64,000 bases of DNA from Vulcanisaeta distributa JCM 11213. Lineage in GTDB: Archaea; Thermoproteota; Thermoprotei; Thermoproteales; Thermocladiaceae. The position numbers were made by a program, and so were the translations under genes. Positions 9,597 through 19,515 of this stretch are shown here, piece by piece (positions within the stretch are counted from its first letter, which is position 1; each line of letters starts with the position of its first letter). The stretch covers positions 62,001-126,000 of the forward strand of contig BBCS01000004.1 in assembly GCA_001316125.1 (NCBI GenBank), written 5' to 3'. The notes beneath the pieces were generated by a model. That model was not told the DNA's origin and searched no databases. It saw nothing but the letters and a program-made list of their open reading frames with translations.

Positions 9597-10591
9597 ATTG
9601 GTTGGTTTATCAACTGGAGAAATTGAAAGAATTGCTGAGGAATATGCAAAGAGTTTGCGTAATGACACATAGGCATGCAGACCTAGACGCATACGCATGT
9701 GGTGTGGCCACTAAGGAATTGATTAATAAACTTGGTCTCAATGCCGCCCTGGTAATCCCTGAGGGCCTTTCCTACGAGGTTAAAACGTTCATTACCAGAC
9801 TTGGCATAAATTATCAGGGCCTAGATAATTGCGATGAAGCGGACTTAATATTCCTGGTCGATGTCAGTACGTATGCTCAGTTGAATGAGTTTAGAAACGT
9901 AATTGGCGATAAGCCTGTGGTAGTTATGGATCATCATGAGGTGCGTAATGTGGTCCCTACGGTATCCCTCGTGGATCCAAACGCCACAAGCTGTTCCGAG
10001 ATTATTGCCCGGGTGTTTGGGGAATTTGGAATTGAACCTAGTACTGAGACCGCAACCCTCCTCATTGGTGGTGTACTGAGTGATAGTGGTAGGTTGAGTA
10101 GGGCTAGGCCTGAGACCTTTGAGGTGCTGGCATGGTTACTTAGGCTGGCTGGTAGGGATTATAGGGAGATAGTTAATGCGATGATTGAGGAGGTAACGTT
10201 TTCTGAGAGAATGGCTAAGGTTAAGGGCTTACTTCGAATGAGTGCTTATAGGGCTGGTGATTACATAATTTGCTTAAGTAATGTGAATGCCTATGAATCA
10301 TCACTCGCTGATACGCTGATTAAGTCAGGTTGCGACGTTGCATTGGTGGTTTCAGAGCATGAGGGAGAAATGAGATTATTCGGCAGGAGTAATAAAAGAA
10401 TTGCCGAGAAGCTATCGCTTGCAGAGGTCTTTAGTGATTTAGCTAAGTACTTTAATGGTGAGGGTGGCGGTCATGCAATGGCGGCCGCCCTAAGTGTTAG
10501 GGCGAGGATTGACCCAACAACAATATTAATAAAGGCTTTAAGTAGCGTTGAGCAGAGGCTTGGTGTTAAGGCGTTAAGAATAACCGATTAA
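9593..10591 (+). CDS. DHH-family phosphoesterase (NrnA/RecJ-like)
   Basis: Intact 332-residue cytosolic phosphoesterase with an N-terminal DHH domain (MTHRHADLDAYACG near residue 22, IFLVDVST near 85, VVMDHHE near 105, and SDSGR near 165) and a C-terminal DHHA1 domain with GGGHAMAAA near 295. Families of this type cleave short oligonucleotides or ssDNA. Starts with GTG overlapping the DUF3194 stop; last gene of the superoperon. Confidence 0.88.
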   Translation: MNWLVYQLEKLKELLRNMQRVCVMTHRHADLDAYACGVATKELINKLGLNAALVIPEGLSYEVKTFITRLGINYQGLDNCDEADLIFLVDVSTYAQLNEFRNVIGDKPVVVMDHHEVRNVVPTVSLVDPNATSCSEIIARVFGEFGIEPSTETATLLIGGVLSDSGRLSRARPETFEVLAWLLRLAGRDYREIVNAMIEEVTFSERMAKVKGLLRMSAYRAGDYIICLSNVNAYESSLADTLIKSGCDVALVVSEHEGEMRLFGRSNKRIAEKLSLAEVFSDLAKYFNGEGGGHAMAAALSVRARIDPTTILIKALSSVEQRLGVKALRITD

Positions 10592-10635
10592 GTGATGATT
10601 TTTAGTAATTAGTAATACGATTATTCTCAGGATCA

Positions 10636-11974
10636 TCACCTTAATCTTAATTCCATAATAACTCTACCCATTGAAAATGCTGGTTTAGTAAGCCCGTTGA
10701 TTACGTACTGCGTACTTACACTGGCGGTTGAACCATTAATGCCTATGGCAACAATTCCAGCACTTACATTACCTGAAGCTACCTGGCCATCTTCATAGCT
10801 AAATACCTGTAATGTACACCATGAAACTGCGCTAATCTGTGACTGATACGTAGGTACTAAGTACTGCACTGGGTTATGGGTATCACAGACTCATTGAAGA
10901 AGTCATACGCTTGTAGATAGCCTCCAAACAGTAATGAGCCGTTGAGTAGGTATAGTCCCATTGGGTAGTTCTCGGTTTCATAAACAGGTATTGAATAACC
11001 ACTCTGCGTTATGTAATTGATCTGGAGTAAGTAGTAGGTATTTGGTGTGCAGGATGGGTTTATTATGGTGCCGTTTGGCAGTAGGAGTATTGGTGATACG
11101 TAAATCACGGGTCCAAAGGGTACCAGCCTCGGTCTTTGGTATATTGCGTATCCATAATTTGTGATTTCGCCAATGGTCATGTTAGGACTAAGGGTTAGGT
11201 GAGTTATTAGTGATGAATTAACGTACTCACTAAATGAGTAACTAAGGACCTGAAGTACCTCCTGAAAGCCCGAACTTGGCCATGAACTTGCGTTAATGCC
11301 CTGACCAACCCACATTGTGAATACGCTCAGCCCAGGCAAGCCAACTTCGTAATACTCACTAACGCTCTTCGTGGCTGGATTATAACCGTAGTAGTAATTC
11401 CATAGGTAATACGGCTCTCCATTAAGGGCGACTAAGTAACCACCGACAGTACTTAACCCACTTAACACCTGTGCGAGACTTTCATTACCTGTTTTGAATG
11501 CGAAAACTACGTATTCTTCACCATTTAAATCCTCGGTTATTAATACATACCAATTGGCATATACAGGCTGCGGATAAAGCAGGTACAATGGAACCCTTAA
11601 TACCCACGTGATGCCGCCCGTAGCATTAGTTACTGCCGTTGCGTTAAGTAAAACCCATGCTGCGCTGTGGTTTCTGAGGCATTGATTATATACAATGCGA
11701 ATTCCCTATCTGCCGTTGCCGCCCAGACAGGCGTTATATTATCAATTAATGAGTCCTCATGATAAGTTAATGGGTATTCATTAACTATGTTACTTAAAAA
11801 TTGCACCGTTGGTCTTGAGTCTGTCAGGTTCATTGTTATTACGTACTCCGTGTAGACTACTGGTGTAGGTGCTGGACCATAGATTGTGTTTGCGTAAGTA
11901 ATAAATGAGGTTAATATCAATATTATCACTAGAGTTAGTGCAAATATTATCCATTTATTAGTCATCATATCCAT
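10636..11974 (-). CDS. Membrane-anchored surface protein (two frameshifts)
   Basis: About 445 residues after merging three overlapping frames (breaks near 10860 and 11600). An N-terminal TM segment (WIIFALTLVIILILTSFITYA) is followed by a long Asn/Thr/Tyr-rich extracellular part with many N-glycosylation sequons. No known fold is recognised. It is divergent from the secretion-type ATPase at 12076 and could be a substrate or neighbour of that machine (inference from position only). Confidence 0.6.
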
Positions 11975-11989
11975 TTAATGCTGCATTAC

Positions 11990-12003
11990 AATTATATATA
12001 AGT
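11990..12003 (-). promoter_or_regulatory. TATA box of the surface-protein gene
   Basis: On the minus strand CTTATATATAAT is centred about 23 nt upstream of the ATG at 11974. This spacing predicts a transcript that starts at or next to the start codon (leaderless), as is common in Thermoproteales. Confidence 0.6.
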
Positions 12004-12075
12004 TTCTCACTGCTAAGAGTTACTGAAATTATGAAGCAGAAAGTATTTTAGGGGGTTTATTCTTTAACAAATTGA

Positions 12076-13616
12076 ATGAGCTTAGACTTTCAGTTAATAA
12101 AGCCCGTCGGTCAACTTAAGGAGTTGGAGAGATATCCATTATATGAGCCATTTGCGTACGCTACAATAGTTCAGGATGAAAAGACTGGGGATATCATGTA
12201 TTACCTCGAGGAAATAACGCTTGACTCAGTCGAGCAACAGGTGTATAAGGAATTGGTGAGGATTGTGATGCTCGAGTTACCACCACCTGAGGAATTGACG
12301 AAGATGGGCGATGTGAAGAATTACCTACTCAATGAACTAAAGAAGATTGTTGGTAGATATAGAAGACTCTTTAGAAATGTGTCCCCATCATCCTTCGCCA
12401 AATTCCTATACTACATGGAGAGGGACCTGCTTGGTTATGGCCCAATAGATGCCTTAATGAGGGATGAGAATATTGAGGATATATCATGTGACGGCGTTGG
12501 CAGGCCTGTTTACGTATTTCATAGGAAGTATGAGTCCATACCAACAAACATTGTGCCAATGACTGACCAAGCTCTTGACGACTTAGTCGTTAAGTTAATA
12601 CATATGTCTGGTAGGCACGTATCGGTGGCAACGCCAATAGTTGATGCCCAATTACCTGATGGATCAAGAATAGCCGTTACATATAGGAGGGAGGTTTCAC
12701 CAGGTGGTTCCACGTTCACAATAAGGAAGTTCAGAAAGAATCCACTAACATTTACAGAATTAGTTAGATTTGGAAATATCAGTGCAGAAATCGCTGGTTA
12801 CTTCTGGGTGATGCTTGATAATGGTAGGTCATTCCTAGTGCTTGGCGTCACGGGCGCTGGTAAAACGAGCTTCCTCAATGCCATGGCCACATTTATTAAG
12901 CCCCCCCACATGAAGATAATAACCGTTGAGGAGGTCCCAGAGATAAACCTACCACATAAGAATTGGGTTAGGCTTGTTACGAGGCAGAGTTACGGTGCTG
13001 AGAAGATAAATGAGATCACGCTATTTGACCTGGTTAAGGCAACGCTTAGGATGAGGCCTGATTACCTAATCGTTGGTGAGATCAGGGGGGGTGAGGAGGC
13101 CTACGTATTGTTCCAAGCCGTGAACACAGGCCATAGTGGTATATCGACAATGCACGCAGAGTCCTTTGAGGCGGCTGTTAATAGGCTCATGAGCCACCAA
13201 TGAATATACCACCGGCTTATATACCTGCCATGAACATATTCGTCATGATTAAGAGGGTTAAGATTGGTGGTAGGTTGACGAGGAGAGTCACCGAGGTTGG
13301 TGAGGTCTATATGGATGGTGACAAGATTAGGTTCAACACGGTATTTAGGTGGAATCCAAGGACCGATACGCACGATTCATACGTCGAAAAGAGCATTTTA
13401 GTTAGGCAAATTAGCGATATGACTGGTAAGGACATTGATGAGATCCTCAGGGAAATAGATACTAGGGCGAAGATAGTTAGTTGGATGGTAGAGAATGGAA
13501 TATTTAATTTCGAGGATGTCTCAACATACGTGCAAACATACTATACAAACCCAGATAAGATACTCAACCAGGTCTTTGGGAAGGTGAGTGAAGTTGAAAG
13601 TACTACTCAGGTTTAA
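12076..13616 (+). CDS. Type II/IV secretion-type ATPase (GspE/ArlI family)
   Basis: A hexameric cytosolic ATPase of the kind that drives archaeal pili and archaella, about 513 residues. N-terminal domain to about residue 240; Walker A GVTGAGKTS near 258; Asp-box EEVPEI near 285; Walker B YLIVGEIRGGEEAY near 335 and a His box (NTGHSGISTMHAES) near 350. The family has a single Gly in the Walker B loop (RG-x-EAY); here a seven-G run adds one. One missing C at about 13196 splits the gene; the C-terminus reads PPAYIPAMNIFVMIKRVK as in ArlI/GspE. The usual TadC/ArlJ platform gene does not follow; two unrecognised genes do. Confidence 0.88.
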
Positions 13617-13959
13617 AGATTTAAACTCCCTGGTTAAGTATTTAAATGAAGAATTGAATAAATTACTAATAGCCAAGAAGATACTGGATGATGAGGTGAA
13701 GAGAGACTCTCTCGTGGATGTGATAGAGATAGGGAGTAATGGTAATATTAGTATGAGGAGAGATAGAATATCAGAAATAATGAAAGGAATTATTAGTGAA
13801 CTTGATATTAGGATTGATCATATTAATCAATTACTTGAGGAGATAAAGGAGGAATTCAATGATAGTAATTTCACGGGCATAGTATTATTGGAGTTCAATA
13901 ATGGAATACCAGATAAAGTATTACTATCACAACCACTAACCTTGGGTGATTCTTCATGA
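13588..13959 (+). CDS. Uncharacterised alpha/beta protein A of the ATPase cluster
   Basis: Intact 123-residue protein with no recognised family. Order of elements: strand VLLRF, long helix from DLNSLVKYLNEELNKLL, strand VDVIEIG, two helices (SEIMKGIISELDIRIDHINQ), and a final hairpin GIVLLEFNNGIPDKVLL. The same order recurs in the four neighbouring proteins (13956, 14799, 15838, 16224), and RFKDLNSL matches RFKSLNEL in the 14799 protein. GTG start inside the end of the ATPase gene suggests coupled translation. Role unknown; presumed partner of the ATPase. Confidence 0.68.
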   Translation: MKLKVLLRFKDLNSLVKYLNEELNKLLIAKKILDDEVKRDSLVDVIEIGSNGNISMRRDRISEIMKGIISELDIRIDHINQLLEEIKEEFNDSNFTGIVLLEFNNGIPDKVLLSQPLTLGDSS

Positions 13960-14815
13960 TACCCATGATACCAATATTAATAATAGTGATAATGGTTGGA
14001 ATGATAATACTAGCCTAATTAGGCCGCCTCTAACCGTGATTCTACCATTGCTTGGCATTTACATAATATTAATGTTAATACCTTACATATTACCTAATTT
14101 AGTAATTAATCAATATCTTAGTATTAAATACATCATACTTCCAATAATAGGTTTAGCAATGGGTTATGTAATATCAATATTAATGAGTAAGTACATGAAT
14201 ATTGATGTACGCTCACTGCTTGGTCTAAGGCAGGATCAGAGGAAGAAGGTTAAGAGGGTAAGGACCAAGGGTAAGCAGAAGGTTGAGAAAAAGCCCGAGG
14301 TTAAGCCTGAGGATTTAGATAAGTTCATTAATGAATCAATTAATGCGTTAAAACTTGGTATATCAACTAATGAGGCGTTGGGTAGTTGGGTTGAGTATTA
14401 CGATGGGTGGACGGATGCCATAATAAGTATTTCTAGGAGGTTTATAGATATTAGGGAAAGTGTTGAAGCCATTAATAAGGAGGCATTATTTCTATCAAGG
14501 ATTAGGCAGTATGAAAATAAGGCTCTATCACTTGGCTTAACCCTGAGGGAGGAGTCAGTCTTTAAGAGGCAGAGGAGGTCAAGGTCTAAGAGTGATGAGG
14601 ATAGATTGGTAATTTATGTTAGGCCTGAGGAATTAGTTGATGAGTTAATGACCACCACGCAATTAATGAGTGGTTACGTCGATGAATTTAATGGAATACT
14701 TGAGAAGTTAATACATGATAAGGAGATCTCTCAATACATGGTTAATTCGCAGATACTGGTTCTCTATGTTGATGGGATACCCAGGAAGTTCATAACAATT
14801 AATAAGGGCAGCTAG
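13956..14815 (+). CDS. Membrane-anchored protein B of the ATPase cluster
   Basis: About 286 residues. The start at ATG 13956 overlaps the upstream stop (ATGA) and gives a hydrophobic N-terminus (MIPMIPILIIVIMVGMIILA). After a 1-nt break near 14014 it continues with two further hydrophobic stretches (LTVILPLLGIYIILMLIPYI and a segment near 14130-14190), a Lys/Arg-rich linker, helices, then the shared C-terminal unit: strand LVIYVRP, helices from EELVDEL, and hairpin LVLYVDGIPRKFITI. It is the only membrane protein of the cluster and stands where a platform protein would be expected. Not homologous to TadC/ArlJ as far as I can see. Confidence 0.62.
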
Positions 14816-15857
14816 GCGCTTCCTCATTCTGTACAATGATTATTGCGGGTATTGAATCAACGAGTAATGCAATTATTGGGCGATCCTTATCGATATTAAG
14901 TGCCTCTAATCTATCAATTACAGACTTTATAATCGCAGACCTCCTCTGTATGTAACCAGCAACATCATTAATCACATCACTTCTTGTATTAGTACCTGGC
15001 TTATAAACAATCCTTAGGGAAAATACCTCTGAGGAGCCATCAACAAACCTAATGTTCTCCGAGATCTCACTTGCCAATGCAGTATTATTCTCAGAACCAA
15101 GTATCTCATTCCAATTCTGCTTAAGCATGTACATGAATCTATACGAATTGCCCAATTCGCCCTTCAATGTCTGAATTAATTCGTTTAATGACTTGAATCT
15201 CTTAATCTCAATAATCATGGGGGAACCACCAATAACTTCCTCAATCTTCCTAAATTGCTCTGGATAATTTATGTCGCTTAATCTAACGGTTGTTTCGAAG
15301 CTCCTTGAGTTATTGTTAATTGCCGAGATTGCCTCATCAATCATCTTCATTATCTTAGCTAATTCATCAGCTGTTAAGCCAGCAATACCGTTTAAGATAC
15401 TTGGTATCTCGGTTGATTCCTTAATATTAGGTAAGTGCAGTATTGATGTATCCGACATATCAGGTAATGAATAACCTATTACCACATCTATTGACGTGTT
15501 ATCTATCATAATTACATACTCATCGCTTATGCCGAGTTTCTCGGTGAATTCCATAGCCTGCTTAATGGACATGAGTACATTTGTATAGTAATTGATTGCA
15601 TCTCTAATCGCCTCCTTATAGCCGCCGGCCGTTAGTGCGTATATTACCTCGATATCATCAGCCTTAGTCGTTATGTTCATGCTGCCCTTAATGAACGTGG
15701 TCGAGGACTTACTTCTTAATTCCTTGATTAGTTTATTCACGGACTCATTATCTGGATTGTAAGCATATATTTCATTGATGACTTGCATTATCTCATTAAG
15801 TTTATTACCAAGATCTAGAGCTATATCCCTTAACCTATCACTTCTTAGTACTATCAA
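14799..15857 (-). CDS. Uncharacterised protein C with tandem domain
   Basis: Intact 352-residue protein. It appears to contain two copies of the unit seen in its neighbours. Copy 1 ends with IEVIYAL, helices (EAIRDAINYYTNVLMSI) and hairpin YVIMIDNTSIDVVIGY (about residues 65-150). Copy 2 has IEIKRFKSLNELIQTLK near 215, then SLRIVYKP, helices (SDVINDVAGYIQRRSAI) and hairpin IIALLVDSIPAIIIV at the end. No catalytic motif. It overlaps convergent gene B by 17 nt and the next minus-strand gene by 20 nt. Confidence 0.66.
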   Translation of the reverse strand: MIVLRSDRLRDIALDLGNKLNEIMQVINEIYAYNPDNESVNKLIKELRSKSSTTFIKGSMNITTKADDIEVIYALTAGGYKEAIRDAINYYTNVLMSIKQAMEFTEKLGISDEYVIMIDNTSIDVVIGYSLPDMSDTSILHLPNIKESTEIPSILNGIAGLTADELAKIMKMIDEAISAINNNSRSFETTVRLSDINYPEQFRKIEEVIGGSPMIIEIKRFKSLNELIQTLKGELGNSYRFMYMLKQNWNEILGSENNTALASEISENIRFVDGSSEVFSLRIVYKPGTNTRSDVINDVAGYIQRRSAIIKSVIDRLEALNIDKDRPIIALLVDSIPAIIIVQNEEAPSCPY

Positions 15858-16227
15858 GGTTAATCACCACCAGTGATGGTACATCGCTAAAGTACCTGAC
15901 CATGGCTTTAAACCCATAATCCTTAAGCTTGCCTAACCTGGTCTCGAGGGTCTCATAAATTGCGTATTCTAGCTTAAGAAATTGAAGAGCCCTCAAAAAC
16001 AATTCCCTATAGGCCTCCTTTGATGGTTCTCTATATAGGATTATCGATATTGAGTTAGGTATATCAATGACAATTCTCTCACTTTTATCGGGTAAGTTGT
16101 TTTCACTGATTATCTTCTTGTAAATTTCGTATAGGTTCTTCACATACTCAGAGACCCTTTTCTTATTCTCAAGAACCCTCCTATGTAATTCCTTCACATC
16201 AATGCTCATGTCAAGGTTTGCGCTCAT
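15838..16227 (-). CDS. Uncharacterised protein D of the ATPase cluster
   Basis: Intact 129-residue protein: N-terminal coiled coil (VLENKKRVSEYVKNLYEIY), strand SISIILYREP, helices (EAYRELFLRALQFLKLEYA) and terminal hairpin AMVRYFSDVPSLVVINL. This is the same order as proteins A, B, C and E. Overlaps gene C downstream by 20 nt and gene E upstream by 4 nt, so E-D-C form one operon. Confidence 0.66.
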   Translation of the reverse strand: MSANLDMSIDVKELHRRVLENKKRVSEYVKNLYEIYKKIISENNLPDKSERIVIDIPNSISIILYREPSKEAYRELFLRALQFLKLEYAIYETLETRLGKLKDYGFKAMVRYFSDVPSLVVINLDSTKK

Positions 16228-16619
16228 GGCATTATCACCAGCCTCGTCTTCTTATTGGCATAATCTATCATAACCATTACGGATGCATTTCTATCCTTAA
16301 TTCCACTTAGGTACTTACTCACCTTCTCAATTTGGCCTATTACATAATTAATATTGTCGTCTATTGCGTTCAATTTATTTAATAGCCACGTTGAGTGAGG
16401 CACAATATGTATATTTAATGCATGTGGTATGGCCTGCACAGTTATTACCTGATGGGACGGTTGAAAACCAAGTTTCATGAGTTTCTCCTCCACGTCAGCG
16501 TTTATTTTCAGTTTCTCCCTAATTACACCATAATGTTCCCTTAGAGTTGATAGTTGTTCTTTAATTATATTCAATTTGTTTATTGCATCCTCAACCGTGC
16601 TAAATAATAGCACTAACAT
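16224..16619 (-). CDS. Uncharacterised protein E of the ATPase cluster
   Basis: Intact 131-residue protein: strand MLVLLFST, long coil (INKLNIIKEQLSTLREHY), strand NIHIVPHS, helices (LLNKLNAIDDNINYVIGQI) and final hairpin SVMVMIDYANKKTRLVIM. First gene of the E-D-C operon. No known family. It shares the strand-helices-hairpin plan of its neighbours. Confidence 0.66.
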   Translation of the reverse strand: MLVLLFSTVEDAINKLNIIKEQLSTLREHYGVIREKLKINADVEEKLMKLGFQPSHQVITVQAIPHALNIHIVPHSTWLLNKLNAIDDNINYVIGQIEKVSKYLSGIKDRNASVMVMIDYANKKTRLVIMP

Positions 16620-16697
16620 TCAGATTCTCATTAATTAGGCTATATTTATTCTTTACTTGTGAAATTGATAGAACGCCCCCCCTATGTAGAGACGGTA

Positions 16698-16928
16698 TTA
16701 AATCCTCTCCTCCCTAATTAACCTAGAGATCTCACTTATAGTCCTGTTTATGTCCCTAATATCATTATGTATAGCCATTATTTCCGCCATAATCAATGAA
16801 TTATCTAAACACTTAATGAGTAGGTCAGCCCAACTCTTTGAGCGATATATTTGCTTGAGCTTTTTCAGCTCTTCATATTGCTGCTCATCAACCTCAATCA
16901 CGATTCTCTTCTTGCCATTCTTAGCCAT
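16698..16928 (-). CDS. Small ribbon-helix-helix-like protein
   Basis: Intact 76-residue basic protein. KRIVIEVDEQQYEELKKLK followed by a helix (SWADLLIKCLD) resembles a ribbon-helix-helix DNA-binding fold. The C-terminal third is an amphipathic coil (NDIRDINRTISEISRLI). It lies upstream of gene E on the same strand, so it may regulate the E-D-C operon (inference). Confidence 0.6.
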   Translation of the reverse strand: MAKNGKKRIVIEVDEQQYEELKKLKQIYRSKSWADLLIKCLDNSLIMAEIMAIHNDIRDINRTISEISRLIREERI

Positions 16929-16973
16929 GCAGCTAATGGACTATTAACTAATTTTAAAGTTAACCTTCTAGAA

Positions 16974-19396
16974 CTACTTGCCTCTTTTTTGCGATTTCGT
17001 AACACTAATCATAAATTCTGGTATTTCGACATACTTTACATAGTATTGAATGAGGACTTTAATTACCTCTCTAAGCATTAACATAAGTGTCGATTTCCTA
17101 ACACCAAGGACCTTGGCCGCCTCCCTCCAAGGCCTTGCCTGCAGAACCTTGCAAATCAATGCCTCCTCATAAAATTGAGGTAAGGCAATGCTGTCAAGAC
17201 TCCTCCTCAGGTAATATGTCTTGACAAGCTCAGTTATTGCATCAGCCGTGTTTTCATACGTCATCGGGCCCCCATGAATAGGCAATTAAACGCCTAATCT
17301 GAGCCTCCGTGAGCCTAGGACTATACTCAGGATCGAGGGCTTGATCCCAATCAGTTAATAACATCCTAACAACGTCTGGCTCCATGTCATGGAATGGGCC
17401 TTGCAACGAATTAAGTAGTCTCAGCCTAAACTCCTTATTCGCGTAGATGGCAGCACTCCTGGCCTTCTCACTCATCGGCTTAACAAGTAATACACTATAT
17501 TCACCACTTATTGGATTTCTCTCAGGGCTTATGTGGACCGGCATGTAACCATTCTTGATCCAGAAGTTCAGTAACTTAGCATTAACGCCGAAACCAACAC
17601 CAACCCAGTCAATACCCCCCCTTTCCCTGGCCTCCTCCTCAATCCTCCTAAGCATCTCAGTACCAAGACCCCCCCTGTCCTGAAGCTCTGGATGTGTCGC
17701 AATCCTAATGATCCTCCAACCCCCCCTTAACTTGGCGAAGTCCGTAAGCCCCCCAATACTTAATTAACCTATCCGGTATTATGTTCCCAGGCAATTTCAA
17801 CCCCCTCACAACCATGTCGATTAAGTCATCACTTATGCCACCCTCCTCAGCCAACTCCACAGACACAACGATCTTCCCATTACTAAGCGTTAAAGCCCTT
17901 ATGAAGTGGTGAGGTGCATCCATCATCATGCCCAGGTCGTCGGGTTCATTCCTATAATGGGCCTGAACATAAATACCGAAGAATTGCCTAAGCCTATCCT
18001 CACTTGATAGGAAGAACTCCTTAAGATTGGGTATTAGGTAATTGAATTCTCGCTTACTTATTAATTCATAATCCTCATCAGTTATTTTCGCAGGTTCGGC
18101 ATCAAGTAACAAGGTGTCAAATAACCATTGTTCCACCGGATCATTAGGCGCATACCTAATTGGTTCCTTAAGCTCGTACTCAATGACCTTCGTATTTTTA
18201 TCCTCACGTAAATACTTAAGGAACCTAAGGCTAAAGCCCCTACCTGCACCCTCATAACCATGTATCGTCGACGCATATATAACCCTATTAAACCTCTCGT
18301 GTATTCCATATAGCACGGGAAGCGGTATCATCGCTGCCTCATCAACGACCACTATGTCCCTACCCTCCTCGCTAAGCATGTCGTAGGGCCTTACATAGTC
18401 TATGAAGATGGAGATACCAACCTTAACCGAAACAACATCACCACCCCAATAACTCACGTCCACATCATAATTCAGCGCCTTAAGGCCCTTTATCACGAAC
18501 TCCATCAGCGTTGAGACATTGCTTGGGTTCATCGCGGTTACGGCAAACCTAGCCCTACCCTTAGCCTTCCTAAGCCTATGGGCAAGAGCCGCCAATGCCA
18601 AGCCAATGATTGCAGACTTACCCCCCCTGCCCCCCCTATCCGCTATCAACACAACATTCACCTTCCTACCCCCCCTCGGAGGCCTCTCCAGCAGTATTTC
18701 CATTGCTCTAAGTGCCTCGACCTGGTCCTGGGTCTTGGCAAGTTCATAAATGGCCTTTGAAAACCTAATCCTCTCAGGCATTACCAACTCCCTTTGCTTC
18801 CATGGCTGGGAATCGCCAATGACCGGTTCCTTTATTATCTCGTCACCATCGACATTGATTATTAACGCCTTATTCATGCCCATTAACTTATTCCAAAATC
18901 TAATCTTTAAGAAATGCCTAACATCTTCAGGCCTATATTGAGGGACCAACAGGCTTTGTTGAAACTTCGTTAGTTGCCTAACCCATTCATTTAATGGCGG
19001 CACCATGAATATGTAAATACCACCACCCCCCCTAACAATACCTCCCAGTCTACCCACGTCATTCGGCTTCAAGTCATTCACTAGGTCTAGGATTGCGAAG
19101 TCTACGGTAATGCCGAGGAGCTTATCCGTATCCTTATACGGCCTATAATCAATACTTGCAGCAGCACCCTCAATAAACTCCTTGAACTTACTCATCCTCC
19201 TCTGCGCATCTGGGTACTCAGGTTGATACATGTATAGTCCATGCGGCTCCTTAACAATTGATGAGAATACCCTGAGGGCATCTGCCACGTACTTAGCCAG
19301 CCTTTCTTCGTCAGTACCCACGAATACCACGAGCCTCCTGTGATTTGAAGACACGCCCTCCTTAACCAGACCTTGCAACAGCTCGGTCCAGCCCAT
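16974..19396 (-). CDS. tmcA: tRNA(Met) cytidine acetyltransferase TmcA
   Basis: Makes N4-acetylcytidine in RNA using acetyl-CoA and ATP. About 805 residues after merging three frames. The RecD-like helicase region contains the P-loop near residue 255 and the Walker B VVDEAAMIPLP near 350. The GNAT domain follows (RIIRIATHPELQDRG near 590), then the C-terminal tail. Breaks: a G run at 17755-17760 (YWGLTDFAK if five G) and one extra C near 17265. The P-loop reads ADRGGRGGKSA because of two seven-C runs (18621-18627 and 18630-18636); the family has RGRGKS. If real, this insertion would be expected to disrupt ATP binding. Confidence 0.92.
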
Positions 19397-19515
19397 ATCC
19401 TCAGTACAGCCTTATCAATGCGAATTAGGGCTTATAAACATATGCAATGCAGTAACTACTGATGATTAAGCGCGTTGGTTCTGAGAAGTGATGAGTGACG
19501 GGCGAGAAGGATGAC

